Source: a virus. From it: a stretch of DNA of 20,214 nucleotides. Every line of letters starts with the position of its first letter. Positions within the stretch are counted from its first letter, which is position 1. Below, piece after piece: positions 1 through 9,963 of the stretch. The stretch covers positions 1 to 20,214 of the IMG/VR virus record IMGVR_UViG_3300035698_026233; one strand, written 5' to 3'. The notes beneath the pieces are model-generated. The model saw only the letters and a program-made list of their open reading frames with translations, did not search any database and was not told the origin of the DNA. The translations under genes and the position numbers were made by a program.

Positions 1-3000
1 ATCTATCTCATTAAGAGAATATTCATAGGCAAAGTTACGAATTCCTAGTGGATTTGCTCGCTTGTAGAAAAACTTACCTTTACTTCTGTAGTTAAACTCA
101 AAAAGTTCGAAGCCTTTCTTTCCATAATGTCTAACGAAAGGAACTGGCTCTAGCGTACTAGTTTTAAAGCTACTACTTCTAGTTGATATAGCTAACTCTG
201 ATTGATTATAGTAAGGCTTATTATCAACTTGTAATAATTGAGCTTCAGTAATTGTAGGAACAGTAGAATTAGCTTCAGTAAAAGTATTACGAACAAATTG
301 GTTAGCAAAGTCTGTCCCTGTAAGTTCAACGTTTAACTGAAGTAATTCATTTCTAATGGCTTCAATTGCACGATACTTTCCGTTACCTGTCCAATGATAC
401 ATCTTAGGATGTACTAAAGATCTTAATGTAAACGGTGTGGTATTATACTGAGCCGTTAGCATCACATACTTAAGTAGGTCTTCAGCTACACTACTATACT
501 TTGAGTTAGAGTCTTGTAACATAGCATACCATAGTTCTCTAAAGAAGTCCACATTGGTTTCATCAAAAGAGGTTAAATCTAATACTAATCGATTTAAAAC
601 TCTACCATCTTCACCAGCTTTACTAAGAGCTTTAATCTTTTGGATAAAAGGAGTATAATCACCGGCTCCTTCTTTTTGAAGATCTAGTACTTTTAAGTAT
701 GTTTTCTCTAAGAATTCTTTTCGGTTAGTAGTTTCACTTACAAAAGGATGCTGAGCTATCCAGAAACTCATTATATGATCATTGACTTTTGCAATTTGTT
801 CAACTTTTAAATTACGACCTTCAGGCATTTGAGCTTGAATGCTATTTTTTAAGTCCATAAATGTATCTCGAAGCTCTGGATAAAACTTACTAAAGATTTG
901 ATGCACTGGTTCATGAGCTATTCTATAAAACATACCAGGAATTCGAGCTCCATCCTTACTAAAGAACTCGGAGGTACCTATAAGTGTTTTAAATCCTTCA
1001 GTTTGTGCTTGTTTTACAGCTCGTATTTGAACTTCAATAGCAGCAGTATTACTAGCAGCTGGGGTAGCGTCTGTTTTAGTAGCGGAGATTAGACGGGAGA
1101 GATCCGCCCCAGTCTGCTGTAATACTTTTAAGGTCTTAATTACTGTTTGATTATTTTCATTTGTATCAGCAAATAATTCTTGAGCGGAGTAATCTAAAGT
1201 TCGACCACCTTCAGATTCTAAAGCATCATTAATTATAACAGCTAATGGTTGATTTTCATTAATTGCTTTATTGGTAAGATTCCTAACCGTTCTGTTAGTT
1301 AAGAAAGCTGTAACATATTCGATAGACATACCTAAACGAATCATAAGTAATGCTATGTCAGCAGTGTGTGTGTTAAAGTTTAAGAATGGGGCAATAGGAT
1401 TTTTTCCATTATCTACCATAGCTGCTGAAAATTCAGCTAAGTTTTTAGTAATAGAACCAGATGCTCCCGTAATTAAATTTAATGCCTTATAAGCTATTCC
1501 ATTAATCGTGATAGGCTCATTTAATGATAATGAAGTATCCTGAGACTTTATTGCATGCATACTATGATTAGCAGTAACCCCAATCATTGCTTCACCAGTA
1601 ATTCCTCTTTCGTGAAATTCTGCTTGTGTCTGAGGGTAAGCTGCATTAAATTTGATATTCTCTGCGGCTTCAATACTTTTCTTCTTATTTGCTTTATCTA
1701 AAAGCTTTTCAAATGAATCGTTCGGGAACTCTTTTCGTAGTAATGTAGCATGAGCAGCGTTTTCTAAACGAACAAAGTTACCGGTTCCTAAAACATCTTC
1801 AGTATGATGAGGGCTAGTCATCACTGCTCTCATAATATCAATTAAAGCATTCTGCTTAGCTTTTTTATCTTGTTTAATTGTAAACTCCCCTTCAGCATTT
1901 TGAGAATAATCAAACTCGGTTTTGACAACTTTCCCTTCTTCTACTGTATGGTTAGGAGTAAATAAAAATAGTTTATCAATATCAAAGTCTAAACCGGCAA
2001 TCTTAGTTATTTCTTTAGGTAAAATAATAGATCCTCCAACAGAAGCTGGTAAGAATCCTTTTACTTTAATATTAAATACGGAGTATCGACTTTCAGTTGG
2101 GATACGGTACCCAATTAACTCGAGAACTTTACTATCAATATTATCACTATTTTTTAGAAGAGCTTTAGTCCATGCTGGTAAGTATGCTTCCATATGGACA
2201 ACGTTATTCTCACCTACTTCATACTTTAAAGTTTCACTCATACCATAAGAGGAAACATTTACAAACTGACCACCTGGCATCTTTTGAGTAAATACATTAC
2301 GCTTGTATGCTGATGATACTAAAGATTGGGTGACTTCTTTAACTGCGGATCCATTTAGATTAAAGATCTCATTTCCTTTAGCGTCTACGATAGTATCGTT
2401 AAGAGCTTCAATCGTGCTAGCTGGAAGACCTCGATCATAAGCCATAGCTCTAATCTTTTCCATTATAACTTCGATGTCACCGTTTTCAATATCCATATTA
2501 GCTTGTAAGCTATTTAGATCTTCTTGTAATAATGATTCGTTTAGATCAAAGTATAGTTTTTTTAATGCTTCTCCATTAAGCTCTAAACCGTCAATGTTGT
2601 AACTGTTTTCTGCATTAATTCCACTAACAATTATATTACGTAACTGAGATCCAAAACGAATAGCATACTGAAACCAGTGAGGAGGGTTATCTTGTTGCCA
2701 TCTTAAATCACTTAAATTTATATCGATGATAGCTTGATCTAATCCTTCTTCTTCAATATCTCCTAATGTTTTAAACGAAGCGTCTGAGTTTACTTTAGGA
2801 GCTCCCACTTTAATTGTACTATCAAACGTGATCATTCCTATTGTTTGACCATCTTCAGCTTGAGAGTTTAAAATTTCCCAAGCTTTTGCTAACTTAGGGT
2901 TAGTAGGATTTATTGCAACAATACCTTCATGAAGAACATGTACTGAGTTCTTCATCTGCATTGGTACTTTCTCTCCCCCATAGTTGTACTCACTAAAGTA

Positions 3001-6000
3001 GTAAGGCTTAATAGGTGGAAATAAGTTAACTAACTCTTGATTAGATAAAGGCTGAGAAGCTTCCCATTTATTGTAAGCTACTTCTTGTTCAGGTGTCCAC
3101 TTACCTAATGCATCGCTGAACTCTTTATAAGCTGCAGGAGACATGTATGTAAAGCCATCGGATGTATTATTATCGTCTTTCCAAAGATTCTGAATTACTT
3201 CATCCTGGTAAGCCATGGCTAAAATACGTGCTTCTCTTTCTTTTTGAGCTTCATATTCTTGCGGTTCTAGCGTAGGGCTAGCATACACATTAGCTACTTC
3301 TTCATCAGCTAAAATAACTGCTTTTAACTTACTGTGCGTATTCGCTCCACTTGTCATTCCTGGGGATCCTAATTGCTTGTAACGTTTAAAAGCATCCCCT
3401 ACACTTTTATAAAAAGAAGGGTCTTTAGAAAACATTGCAATTGTCTGAGTACTATAGTAAAAACTATTTAAAAAGTATAACTCAATTTCTGCAGCAGTAT
3501 AATTATCAGTTGGAAAATTTGTTTTATAATACTCTTGAAGTGCTTTTATTTCACTAGCTAGGTTTTTTTCAATAAGTTCTTTAACTCGAGCTTCATTACC
3601 AGCAACACTTGAAACTTTTCCGTTTAAGAATTTAAGATACTGAAACTTATCAGCTTGCTCACTGTAATGACGAAGATTAGATAATAAACTTTTGTTCTTT
3701 TCTAAGTTGTTCATTCTTCGTTCTTCCATGATAGCTACCTGAACTAGCTTATCTAAAAGTTGACTTCGATCAGTTAATTTACGATACGAAATAAAAGGAA
3801 GCATTGAAGAGTCAGCAGGAATCGGAATTGGAAATAAACCAAAGTTTTGTTTACGATTTCTGTAAGCGTCTAGTAATACTTTAGATAAGTCCTTCTTAGA
3901 TAAGTCTTTATACCCTTTGCGGTTACCGTCTATGTTAGCTCCATCTAGTACTTTAATACCGAAATCTGATAACATTGATAAAAGATCTTCTTTAATAGGA
4001 GCAGCTTCTAATGTTCCAGTAAAGAAATCATCAATGAATGCTTGTTTACCTTCTTTTATTTGAGCAATTTTTTGAGACAAGTAGGTTGGTTCTGTAATAC
4101 CAAATGTTCGCTTATTCTTCATATTCATGAAGACTTGTTGTACTTGTTCTCCCCATGCCGTTCTAAAGTACTTACCTATGTTTTGCCAAATACTTCTCGT
4201 GTAGTTGTTACTATCAATATTAACAAAAGGATTGTTATCTTTCGAAAGTTCGTTTACTAAAGTAAAGATTCCTTTCTTGTTTTCATTAAATAGAATATCA
4301 AAGAAACTCTGAGGAGTTTGACTTAAGAACAAAGATTGAAGTACATCACTACTTAAGTTGATATAGTTACTTTGTAGTAGAGCACTGAACTCATCTAAGT
4401 AAACTGCAGCTGTCTTACCATCTAAAGTTACACCGTTTAAGTCTTTAGTTTTCTTAAGCTCGGGTAACATTCTGTCAAAAATACCTTTGAAGACTACATA
4501 GTTTGCAGTAAACTTAGCTACTTTATCTTTATTAATAGCATCGTTACTCGAGTTAACTAAAGGGTTAGCTGGGTTTAAGAACGCTGCGACTAATTCTTCT
4601 TTTAAAATATGGAGAATGTCTCTTCGGTTAGACTCATAAGCATTGCCACTTCTAGCTATTCCGAAGTACTCGACTTGCCACATACCTCCGATACCTAACC
4701 ATAAATCTTTAATATAGTTCTTATCGTTAACAGCATCTTTATAAAGCTCTCTCGCCCACGCATGTTGAACTCCTAACTTACGTAACTTCTTCATCATTGA
4801 AGCTTGGTTACTCGAGTTTGAAATATTTCTTTCAAGAATAGACATTAACTGTCCGGGATCCTCTTTCAAAGTAATACCGAAGATGTTAGCCCCAGCAGGG
4901 TCACCGTTAAGTCCTTCTTTAGTAAAGAAAGCTAGTCTTCGTCTAAGTGAGTCTCTAAGTTTAGCTCTATTATCTTCAGTCCCTCTGTCTCTAAGGAAAG
5001 CCTCTTTTTCATAAACTTTGTCACTGAATAAATCAACTTCACCTTCTTCATCTCTAGATTGCCCAACAAAGTCTTTTGTAGCTAGGTTAACTTCTAACCC
5101 GAATCGTTTAAGATTAATGAGCGTAGCATTTAGTCTAGGAGTAGGATTAATTACTTTTCTGTAACCTGGAGTACTACTATCAATATTTTCATTTCCACCA
5201 AAATAAGCAATGACTGCTTGAGTGTATAACCTCTCAGCATTCTCATGACCATCTTGTCGTAATTTTTTTCTAAGTTGTAAAGTTCTTAGAAGAAGTGTAT
5301 CACGTAAGTAAGGTACTGGAATCGCTTTACCAGCTTCATTTACGTAACCACTAGCAGCAGCTGCTCTTCCAATTAATTGAGCATCTGATAAACTTCCTTT
5401 AATAGATTTGTTTAAGAAGTCACTTGTTCTAAGTTTTTCAACTAACTTATTGTATTGATCAAATAATACTTCTTGAAACGCTATTTCTTGAACAGGAGAT
5501 AAAGGAGCAGCTGTAGACATTGCTTTAGCAAACTGAGTTACATCTCGATTAAAAGAAACTTTACCTTGATAAAGTCCTTGGTTCATATCTCGGAATAACT
5601 TGTTTACGGAAATAGGACTTTCTACATTAAAGAATCCTTTAACCATTGTCCATAAATCAAGTAAGCTATCTTTAATTTTTTGACTTAAAGATCTATCTTG
5701 AAATAATAATGCTTCCTTTCTAAACTCTTCAGCTAAGTACTCTTCAGCTTCTAAGTCAGTCATTTCTGAGTTATCAAGGGAAGCTTTAACTTCATTGATC
5801 AGTTCTCGTTGTTGTACATTATTTAAAGCTAATGTAAACACAGCATGAAAAGCTTCATGGTATCCACGCCCTACTGTTCCAGCTGTTCGTAAATAGATAG
5901 CTGCATTAGTAAAGAGACCTTCAATATTTTTTCCTTTACTACGAACATTATTAATAAGTTCGGTCATCTGCTCTGAAACAGGAAGTCCTGTTTCGTCACT

Positions 6001-9000
6001 GAATTCTTTAACAGCTGTACTAGACCCTAGGATACTAGCAACATAAACTTTTTCAGCTTCAATGTTTTCAACAGTATTATCACTAACATTAAATGTAGAA
6101 GGCTTAATAGTACCATCAGCATTCATGTCATCTGGAATATCTAAGTCACTGTCATCTAGATAGTCAGGGTCTGAACTTTCAGTTTCATTTGAAGTTTCAT
6201 CTAAGTTATCATTTAGAGCTCGTTTACCTAAAGCCATAAAAGCGTTATCAAACTCTGGATTAGTTCGACCATTTTCATCTTGATCTTGTACAGCAGGCTT
6301 AGTATCTATTTTAGGATCAGGTTTCGTAACTGCTTCTTTAGATGCAGGTTGAATACTAAACCCAGTAGAGTGTACAGGATAATCAATGTTTAAATCAGTT
6401 TGTAAGTAGTCATTTACTGAGTCGTTATAATTACCATTGTTTAATCTTTCAGCTTCAATATAAAAGATTGTTTTATCTAATTCAGCTTTTAACTCATCTG
6501 CAGTAACAGGTTTACTTTTAGTAGCTTCACCGGCACGGCCAGTTTTCCAATGCATACTTCCGTCAGGCATAGGAATAATATGACGATTCGAAGAATCATA
6601 ACCAACGTGAAGAAGTGCACTTATTTCTGCAACCATATCCATTTTCTTTTGGACATCAGCCTCAGCATAAATACGATCTACAAGATCATATATTTCTTGT
6701 TGCTTCTCTGGAACTTGTTCTAAATATTTAGTAAATAATTGAGTAGTAATGTGATCTCCGTTTGCAGACTTAACTAACATAAATATTTTACCACCGATGT
6801 AATGTTCATCTTCTTGATTTAAACCGGCATGTTTAAAAGGATCTAAACCTTCAACATCTTTAACTACTTTTTCATCAGCAATTGTTTCTATTCCTTTCCA
6901 TGCTACATCAGTACCATTATTAACTACAGTTGTTAATAAATATAATGGAGCACCTTTTAAAATTTCTTTAGGAGTATGTACATTCTTAGGATTATTAGCA
7001 TCTAGAGTATATAAGTTTCCGGGCTTTTTACCGTCAACTTCAAATGAAGAAGAAAACTCAAAAACATCAGTATTAGATTCTCTACTTTTATATTCTTGAA
7101 GAACTGCGTTTCTTAATGATTTAATTTTTGAATTTCGATCAGCTCTTTGAATATGACCTAAAAATATTTCTTCCTGAGTAGCGGGATTAATTGTCCAAAT
7201 TTCTAACGCTAAAGTGTTATCAGAAGCATTTTTATTCCACGTACGTAAAGGATTAATTCGAATAACTGCTTTCCATCCAGGAGTAACTTCGCCAAATTCG
7301 TTGGTTCTTCTTTGAGGAGTAAACTCAGGATCATCTAATAAATTATAATTTAAAGTAGGATCATCCGGATGAGCATTAGTTGCTGGAATATACTTACCTG
7401 TGTCTGGATCTACTTGAGGAGTATTAGCAGTTTTACGATTACTACTGTTCCATTTAAATTGTGTACCGACTACAGGAAATGAAAAAGTACTTTCTTTAGT
7501 TGTAGAGTTTGGAGCTCCTTCTACTTTATCTTTTAGATCTGAGCTTACACCAGATTTTTCTTTAGGGCCATTAGGAGTCACCTTACTACCATTCTCATTA
7601 GTACGGTAGTACTCTCGAATCTTAACCAGAGCTTCTGGTTGGTTAGCCATTAAGTTAGCTACTTCAGCACTAAACGCATCTATCTCAGCTGGTAATGCTA
7701 TGCCTAGCTTTTCTTCTAGTGCAGCTTTATCGCTTTCAAAATTAGCAACATGAGTAGGCTCTGAATAAAATTCTTTTAATCGGTCAGCATATGCAGTTTC
7801 GATTTCTTCAGTACCTTGAGGTACTTCAAGGTTATTCCAAGTTAAAGGATCTTCATTAGCTCTGTCTTGAATAGCTTTACTAGTTTTTGTAGTATCCCCA
7901 GTAATGTCTTTCTCAGCTGCTTTAGCGTCAGCAATATCTGCGGTAGTCTTAGCCGTACGAATAGCTTCTGCTTGAGCTTTAACTGCTGCTTTCTTACTAT
8001 CTTCTCGAACTTTTTCACGCTGCTTCATAAGATCTTCGTCTCCTTTTAGGATTCGATTGCCTTTTTCTTGTGCATCAGCTCGAGTAAGTTTATTGAAAAT
8101 ACCAGCAAGCTCAGCTTCGTAAGCTTGATTACCTAGAAAGTCAACGTTTCCTGGAACAGCAGGAAGTTCTTTACTTGCTTCTTCTAAAGTAATAAGTTCT
8201 TTTTCTAAGGCTTGAAGTTCGTTAACTATAGCAGTAGTTTCCTTATTTCTTTTTCGAGAAGGAAATTTAGATAATGCTTTCTTAATAGCAGAAATTCTGT
8301 GCTTATTAATAAAAGCTTGACGCTGATCTTGGCCATCTTCTACTTTAAGTTTCTTTTGCTGAACTGCTTTATCAGCAGCTTGTAAAGCCATATCTGCATG
8401 ATAATCTTGTTCAAATGCAGATACTTGCTCAAGATAACTTTGTTCTAAATAATCAGCTATTTGAGGTTTAGTGTACCCTTGTGTTTTTAAAAAGTCAGCT
8501 TCATTTTGTAATCCTTTAATAATAGGTAAGACAGACTTAGAAACTTCATTAGCATCATTATCACCTGCTACAGCTTCAATAGCTTCGACACGTTTAATAA
8601 TACCGTTTAAGTCTCCGAAATCTTTTCCTTCACCGGCTTGTATGTAACTACTTTTTATTTGACTGCCTCCTTTTATAGCTCGCTCTTTAGAAAGCTTAGT
8701 AAAGTTATATAAGTTTTTTGCAGCAACAATATCAGACATTTGACGTCCGACCATATTAGTAATCTTACTTAAGCCTGGGCCAGCAGCTTGAAAACCGGCT
8801 CCCATAACGGCTCCCATTAACATAGCTGATTGCATTTCATCTTCAGCTAAGTATTTATCTAATCTTTCACTGAAACCCTCACCAAACATTTCTCCAGAAT
8901 TCTGAGCCTCTTGAGAAACAACATATTGGTAACCTTCTTCAATTGCTTCACTACCGGCTACAGCTGCTAATTTACCTGCTTGCTTTAAAGCTTTTTGACT

Positions 9001-9963
9001 GTAGTTACCAAACTTAGAAGCTTTGCTTCCGATATTAGGAACTGAAACAGCTTTAACTTTTCCTATTCCTCTAAAGCTTTTAAATATAGTAGCAAATTGT
9101 ACAGCATCTTGAATAGCTGCTCCCCAGTTCCAACGAACAGTTTTAGCAGCGTTATCTGCAGCTTGCATGTATGCTTCTGCGTACGGGCCACTCATAGCTT
9201 GCTCAGGATTCTGAGCTAGTAAAGTTGTTAAGTTGGCTACTTCATCAGCCTTAACTCCTTGGTCTAGTAAGCCAGCTGATAAAGATTCTTGAAACGTTCC
9301 GTATCCTTCTAGCATGTTTTCCATGTACCTAGAAGTTGTAGTTGCAGCTACTAGTTGTCCAGTAGCACTTGCAGCTTGCATAGCTTTAGCTCCTAACTGA
9401 AGCCCTTTAGCTATTCCTCCAGCTATCTTAGCTCCAGCCATACCTGCACCTAAACCAGGTAACATTAGTGATAGAGTAGAACCAATTGAAGGAGCATTAA
9501 CTGCCCAAGACATAGCATCAAAAGGATTAAAGTATTGTTCTTCTTCTGTAGCGTAGATAGGGTTACCTGCTTGGATAGCTTCTTTCTTTTCTCTTAAAGC
9601 AGTTGAAAAAGAGTTCTGTCCTTCTAAGTATTCGTTCTCATTGTTTTCAAATAGTTGCTCTAAAAAGTAACCAGCTGTTTCAGCCATTTCGATAGGCACA
9701 GCAGTAGCAACATTAGTCATGGCATTAGAAAAAACATCCCATTGAGTTTGATTTCCTCTTCGTAAAGATTCAATGTTCATTCCTGGTTGGTATCCTTTAT
9801 CATACTCAGGTTCAGGAGCATTTTCAATACCAGAGTTAATAGAAAAACTTAATGCATTTTTTCTATCATTGTTATAGGAATCAGAGGGTGCATTTGCATT
9901 TGCATTCGCATCTAAAGAATCTTGGAAGGCTTTCCAGTCTCCTAATTTTGGATCTTCTGCCAT
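1..9963 (-). CDS. Giant virion protein: zincin-like protease plus crAss-like RNA polymerase (3' end outside window)
   Basis: The frame starting at ATG 9963 has no stop codon down to base 1, giving at least 3321 residues; the C-terminus lies outside. In order it shows: a short ANANANA run (19-25); Gly/Ala-rich hydrophobic segments near 142-201 and 378-400; charged coiled-coil-like stretches near 520-600 and 635-690; an Asp/Glu-rich linker near 1255-1282; HEAFH at 1369-1373 with a Glu cluster at 1405-1413, as in zincin metallopeptidases; and DFDID at 2659-2663, the metal-binding triad of crAss-like virion RNA polymerases. From family knowledge, such proteins are packaged and ejected, and the polymerase transcribes early genes in the host. 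The protease may process the chain or act during entry; that is inference. The start follows the previous stop by 34 bases. The polymerase call is strong, the protease call good, and other regions are unassigned. Confidence 0.93.
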   Translation of the reverse strand, partial: MAEDPKLGDWKAFQDSLDANANANAPSDSYNNDRKNALSFSINSGIENAPEPEYDKGYQPGMNIESLRRGNQTQWDVFSNAMTNVATAVPIEMAETAGYFLEQLFENNENEYLEGQNSFSTALREKKEAIQAGNPIYATEEEQYFNPFDAMSWAVNAPSIGSTLSLMLPGLGAGMAGAKIAGGIAKGLQLGAKAMQAASATGQLVAATTTSRYMENMLEGYGTFQESLSAGLLDQGVKADEVANLTTLLAQNPEQAMSGPYAEAYMQAADNAAKTVRWNWGAAIQDAVQFATIFKSFRGIGKVKAVSVPNIGSKASKFGNYSQKALKQAGKLAAVAGSEAIEEGYQYVVSQEAQNSGEMFGEGFSERLDKYLAEDEMQSAMLMGAVMGAGFQAAGPGLSKITNMVGRQMSDIVAAKNLYNFTKLSKERAIKGGSQIKSSYIQAGEGKDFGDLNGIIKRVEAIEAVAGDNDANEVSKSVLPIIKGLQNEADFLKTQGYTKPQIADYLEQSYLEQVSAFEQDYHADMALQAADKAVQQKKLKVEDGQDQRQAFINKHRISAIKKALSKFPSRKRNKETTAIVNELQALEKELITLEEASKELPAVPGNVDFLGNQAYEAELAGIFNKLTRADAQEKGNRILKGDEDLMKQREKVREDSKKAAVKAQAEAIRTAKTTADIADAKAAEKDITGDTTKTSKAIQDRANEDPLTWNNLEVPQGTEEIETAYADRLKEFYSEPTHVANFESDKAALEEKLGIALPAEIDAFSAEVANLMANQPEALVKIREYYRTNENGSKVTPNGPKEKSGVSSDLKDKVEGAPNSTTKESTFSFPVVGTQFKWNSSNRKTANTPQVDPDTGKYIPATNAHPDDPTLNYNLLDDPEFTPQRRTNEFGEVTPGWKAVIRINPLRTWNKNASDNTLALEIWTINPATQEEIFLGHIQRADRNSKIKSLRNAVLQEYKSRESNTDVFEFSSSFEVDGKKPGNLYTLDANNPKNVHTPKEILKGAPLYLLTTVVNNGTDVAWKGIETIADEKVVKDVEGLDPFKHAGLNQEDEHYIGGKIFMLVKSANGDHITTQLFTKYLEQVPEKQQEIYDLVDRIYAEADVQKKMDMVAEISALLHVGYDSSNRHIIPMPDGSMHWKTGRAGEATKSKPVTADELKAELDKTIFYIEAERLNNGNYNDSVNDYLQTDLNIDYPVHSTGFSIQPASKEAVTKPDPKIDTKPAVQDQDENGRTNPEFDNAFMALGKRALNDNLDETSNETESSDPDYLDDSDLDIPDDMNADGTIKPSTFNVSDNTVENIEAEKVYVASILGSSTAVKEFSDETGLPVSEQMTELINNVRSKGKNIEGLFTNAAIYLRTAGTVGRGYHEAFHAVFTLALNNVQQRELINEVKASLDNSEMTDLEAEEYLAEEFRKEALLFQDRSLSQKIKDSLLDLWTMVKGFFNVESPISVNKLFRDMNQGLYQGKVSFNRDVTQFAKAMSTAAPLSPVQEIAFQEVLFDQYNKLVEKLRTSDFLNKSIKGSLSDAQLIGRAAAASGYVNEAGKAIPVPYLRDTLLLRTLQLRKKLRQDGHENAERLYTQAVIAYFGGNENIDSSTPGYRKVINPTPRLNATLINLKRFGLEVNLATKDFVGQSRDEEGEVDLFSDKVYEKEAFLRDRGTEDNRAKLRDSLRRRLAFFTKEGLNGDPAGANIFGITLKEDPGQLMSILERNISNSSNQASMMKKLRKLGVQHAWARELYKDAVNDKNYIKDLWLGIGGMWQVEYFGIARSGNAYESNRRDILHILKEELVAAFLNPANPLVNSSNDAINKDKVAKFTANYVVFKGIFDRMLPELKKTKDLNGVTLDGKTAAVYLDEFSALLQSNYINLSSDVLQSLFLSQTPQSFFDILFNENKKGIFTLVNELSKDNNPFVNIDSNNYTRSIWQNIGKYFRTAWGEQVQQVFMNMKNKRTFGITEPTYLSQKIAQIKEGKQAFIDDFFTGTLEAAPIKEDLLSMLSDFGIKVLDGANIDGNRKGYKDLSKKDLSKVLLDAYRNRKQNFGLFPIPIPADSSMLPFISYRKLTDRSQLLDKLVQVAIMEERRMNNLEKNKSLLSNLRHYSEQADKFQYLKFLNGKVSSVAGNEARVKELIEKNLASEIKALQEYYKTNFPTDNYTAAEIELYFLNSFYYSTQTIAMFSKDPSFYKSVGDAFKRYKQLGSPGMTSGANTHSKLKAVILADEEVANVYASPTLEPQEYEAQKEREARILAMAYQDEVIQNLWKDDNNTSDGFTYMSPAAYKEFSDALGKWTPEQEVAYNKWEASQPLSNQELVNLFPPIKPYYFSEYNYGGEKVPMQMKNSVHVLHEGIVAINPTNPKLAKAWEILNSQAEDGQTIGMITFDSTIKVGAPKVNSDASFKTLGDIEEEGLDQAIIDINLSDLRWQQDNPPHWFQYAIRFGSQLRNIIVSGINAENSYNIDGLELNGEALKKLYFDLNESLLQEDLNSLQANMDIENGDIEVIMEKIRAMAYDRGLPASTIEALNDTIVDAKGNEIFNLNGSAVKEVTQSLVSSAYKRNVFTQKMPGGQFVNVSSYGMSETLKYEVGENNVVHMEAYLPAWTKALLKNSDNIDSKVLELIGYRIPTESRYSVFNIKVKGFLPASVGGSIILPKEITKIAGLDFDIDKLFLFTPNHTVEEGKVVKTEFDYSQNAEGEFTIKQDKKAKQNALIDIMRAVMTSPHHTEDVLGTGNFVRLENAAHATLLRKEFPNDSFEKLLDKANKKKSIEAAENIKFNAAYPQTQAEFHERGITGEAMIGVTANHSMHAIKSQDTSLSLNEPITINGIAYKALNLITGASGSITKNLAEFSAAMVDNGKNPIAPFLNFNTHTADIALLMIRLGMSIEYVTAFLTNRTVRNLTNKAINENQPLAVIINDALESEGGRTLDYSAQELFADTNENNQTVIKTLKVLQQTGADLSRLISATKTDATPAASNTAAIEVQIRAVKQAQTEGFKTLIGTSEFFSKDGARIPGMFYRIAHEPVHQIFSKFYPELRDTFMDLKNSIQAQMPEGRNLKVEQIAKVNDHIMSFWIAQHPFVSETTNRKEFLEKTYLKVLDLQKEGAGDYTPFIQKIKALSKAGEDGRVLNRLVLDLTSFDETNVDFFRELWYAMLQDSNSKYSSVAEDLLKYVMLTAQYNTTPFTLRSLVHPKMYHWTGNGKYRAIEAIRNELLQLNVELTGTDFANQFVRNTFTEANSTVPTITEAQLLQVDNKPYYNQSELAISTRSSSFKTSTLEPVPFVRHYGKKGFELFEFNYRSKGKFFYKRANPLGIRNFAYEYSLNEID
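1534..2976 (-). other. RNA polymerase catalytic core within the giant protein
   Basis: This covers residues 2330 to about 2810. Asp2659, Asp2661 and Asp2663 in GLDFDIDKLF match the DxDxD metal triad of the beta'-like double-psi barrel. RIPTESR at 2620-2626 lies 39 residues before the triad, like the RAPTLHR segment that precedes NADFDGD in cellular beta'. GGSIILP lies between them, where beta' has EGKAIQLHP. Upstream, Lys2338 (in VPMQMKNS) and Lys2385 (in STIKVGAPK) are candidates for the beta-like barrel lysines, 274 residues or more before the triad; that is inference. GSQ at 2438-2440 lies between the barrels. GEAMIGVTANHS at 2790 resembles the beta' GEAVGVIAAQS segment near the trigger loop and may be its counterpart. 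Confidence 0.88.
5719..5865 (-). other. Zincin-like metallopeptidase site within the giant protein
   Basis: Residues 1367-1415 hold GYHEAFHAVF followed by EAEEYLAEEF. His1369 and His1373 would bind zinc and Glu1370 would be the general base of a HExxH helix. A Glu among 1405-1413 is the likely third ligand, as in gluzincin-type or ImmA-like arrangements. Zincin domains have been reported in very large crAss-like phage proteins, which supports the reading. The site follows an acidic linker and precedes the polymerase core by about 970 residues. The substrate is unknown; cleavage of the giant chain itself or of a host barrier are both possible. Confidence 0.7.
9361..9540 (-). other. Hydrophobic Gly/Ala-rich N-terminal segment of the giant protein
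   Basis: Residues 142-201 run through SIGSTLSLMLPGLGAGMAGA and continue as Gly/Ala-rich sequence with few charges. A similar stretch, SAMLMGAVMGAGFQAAGPG, sits at about 379-397. Such segments are common in phage internal virion proteins that cross or insert in host membranes during DNA ejection. They could be one or two amphipathic or membrane-spanning helices; the function is inferred from composition only. Confidence 0.5.

Noticed and set aside
901-915. A second HExxH match, HEPVH, at residues 3017-3021 of the giant protein.
   Set aside because: Proline inside HExxH would break the zinc-binding helix, and I see no surrounding pattern of a metallopeptidase.
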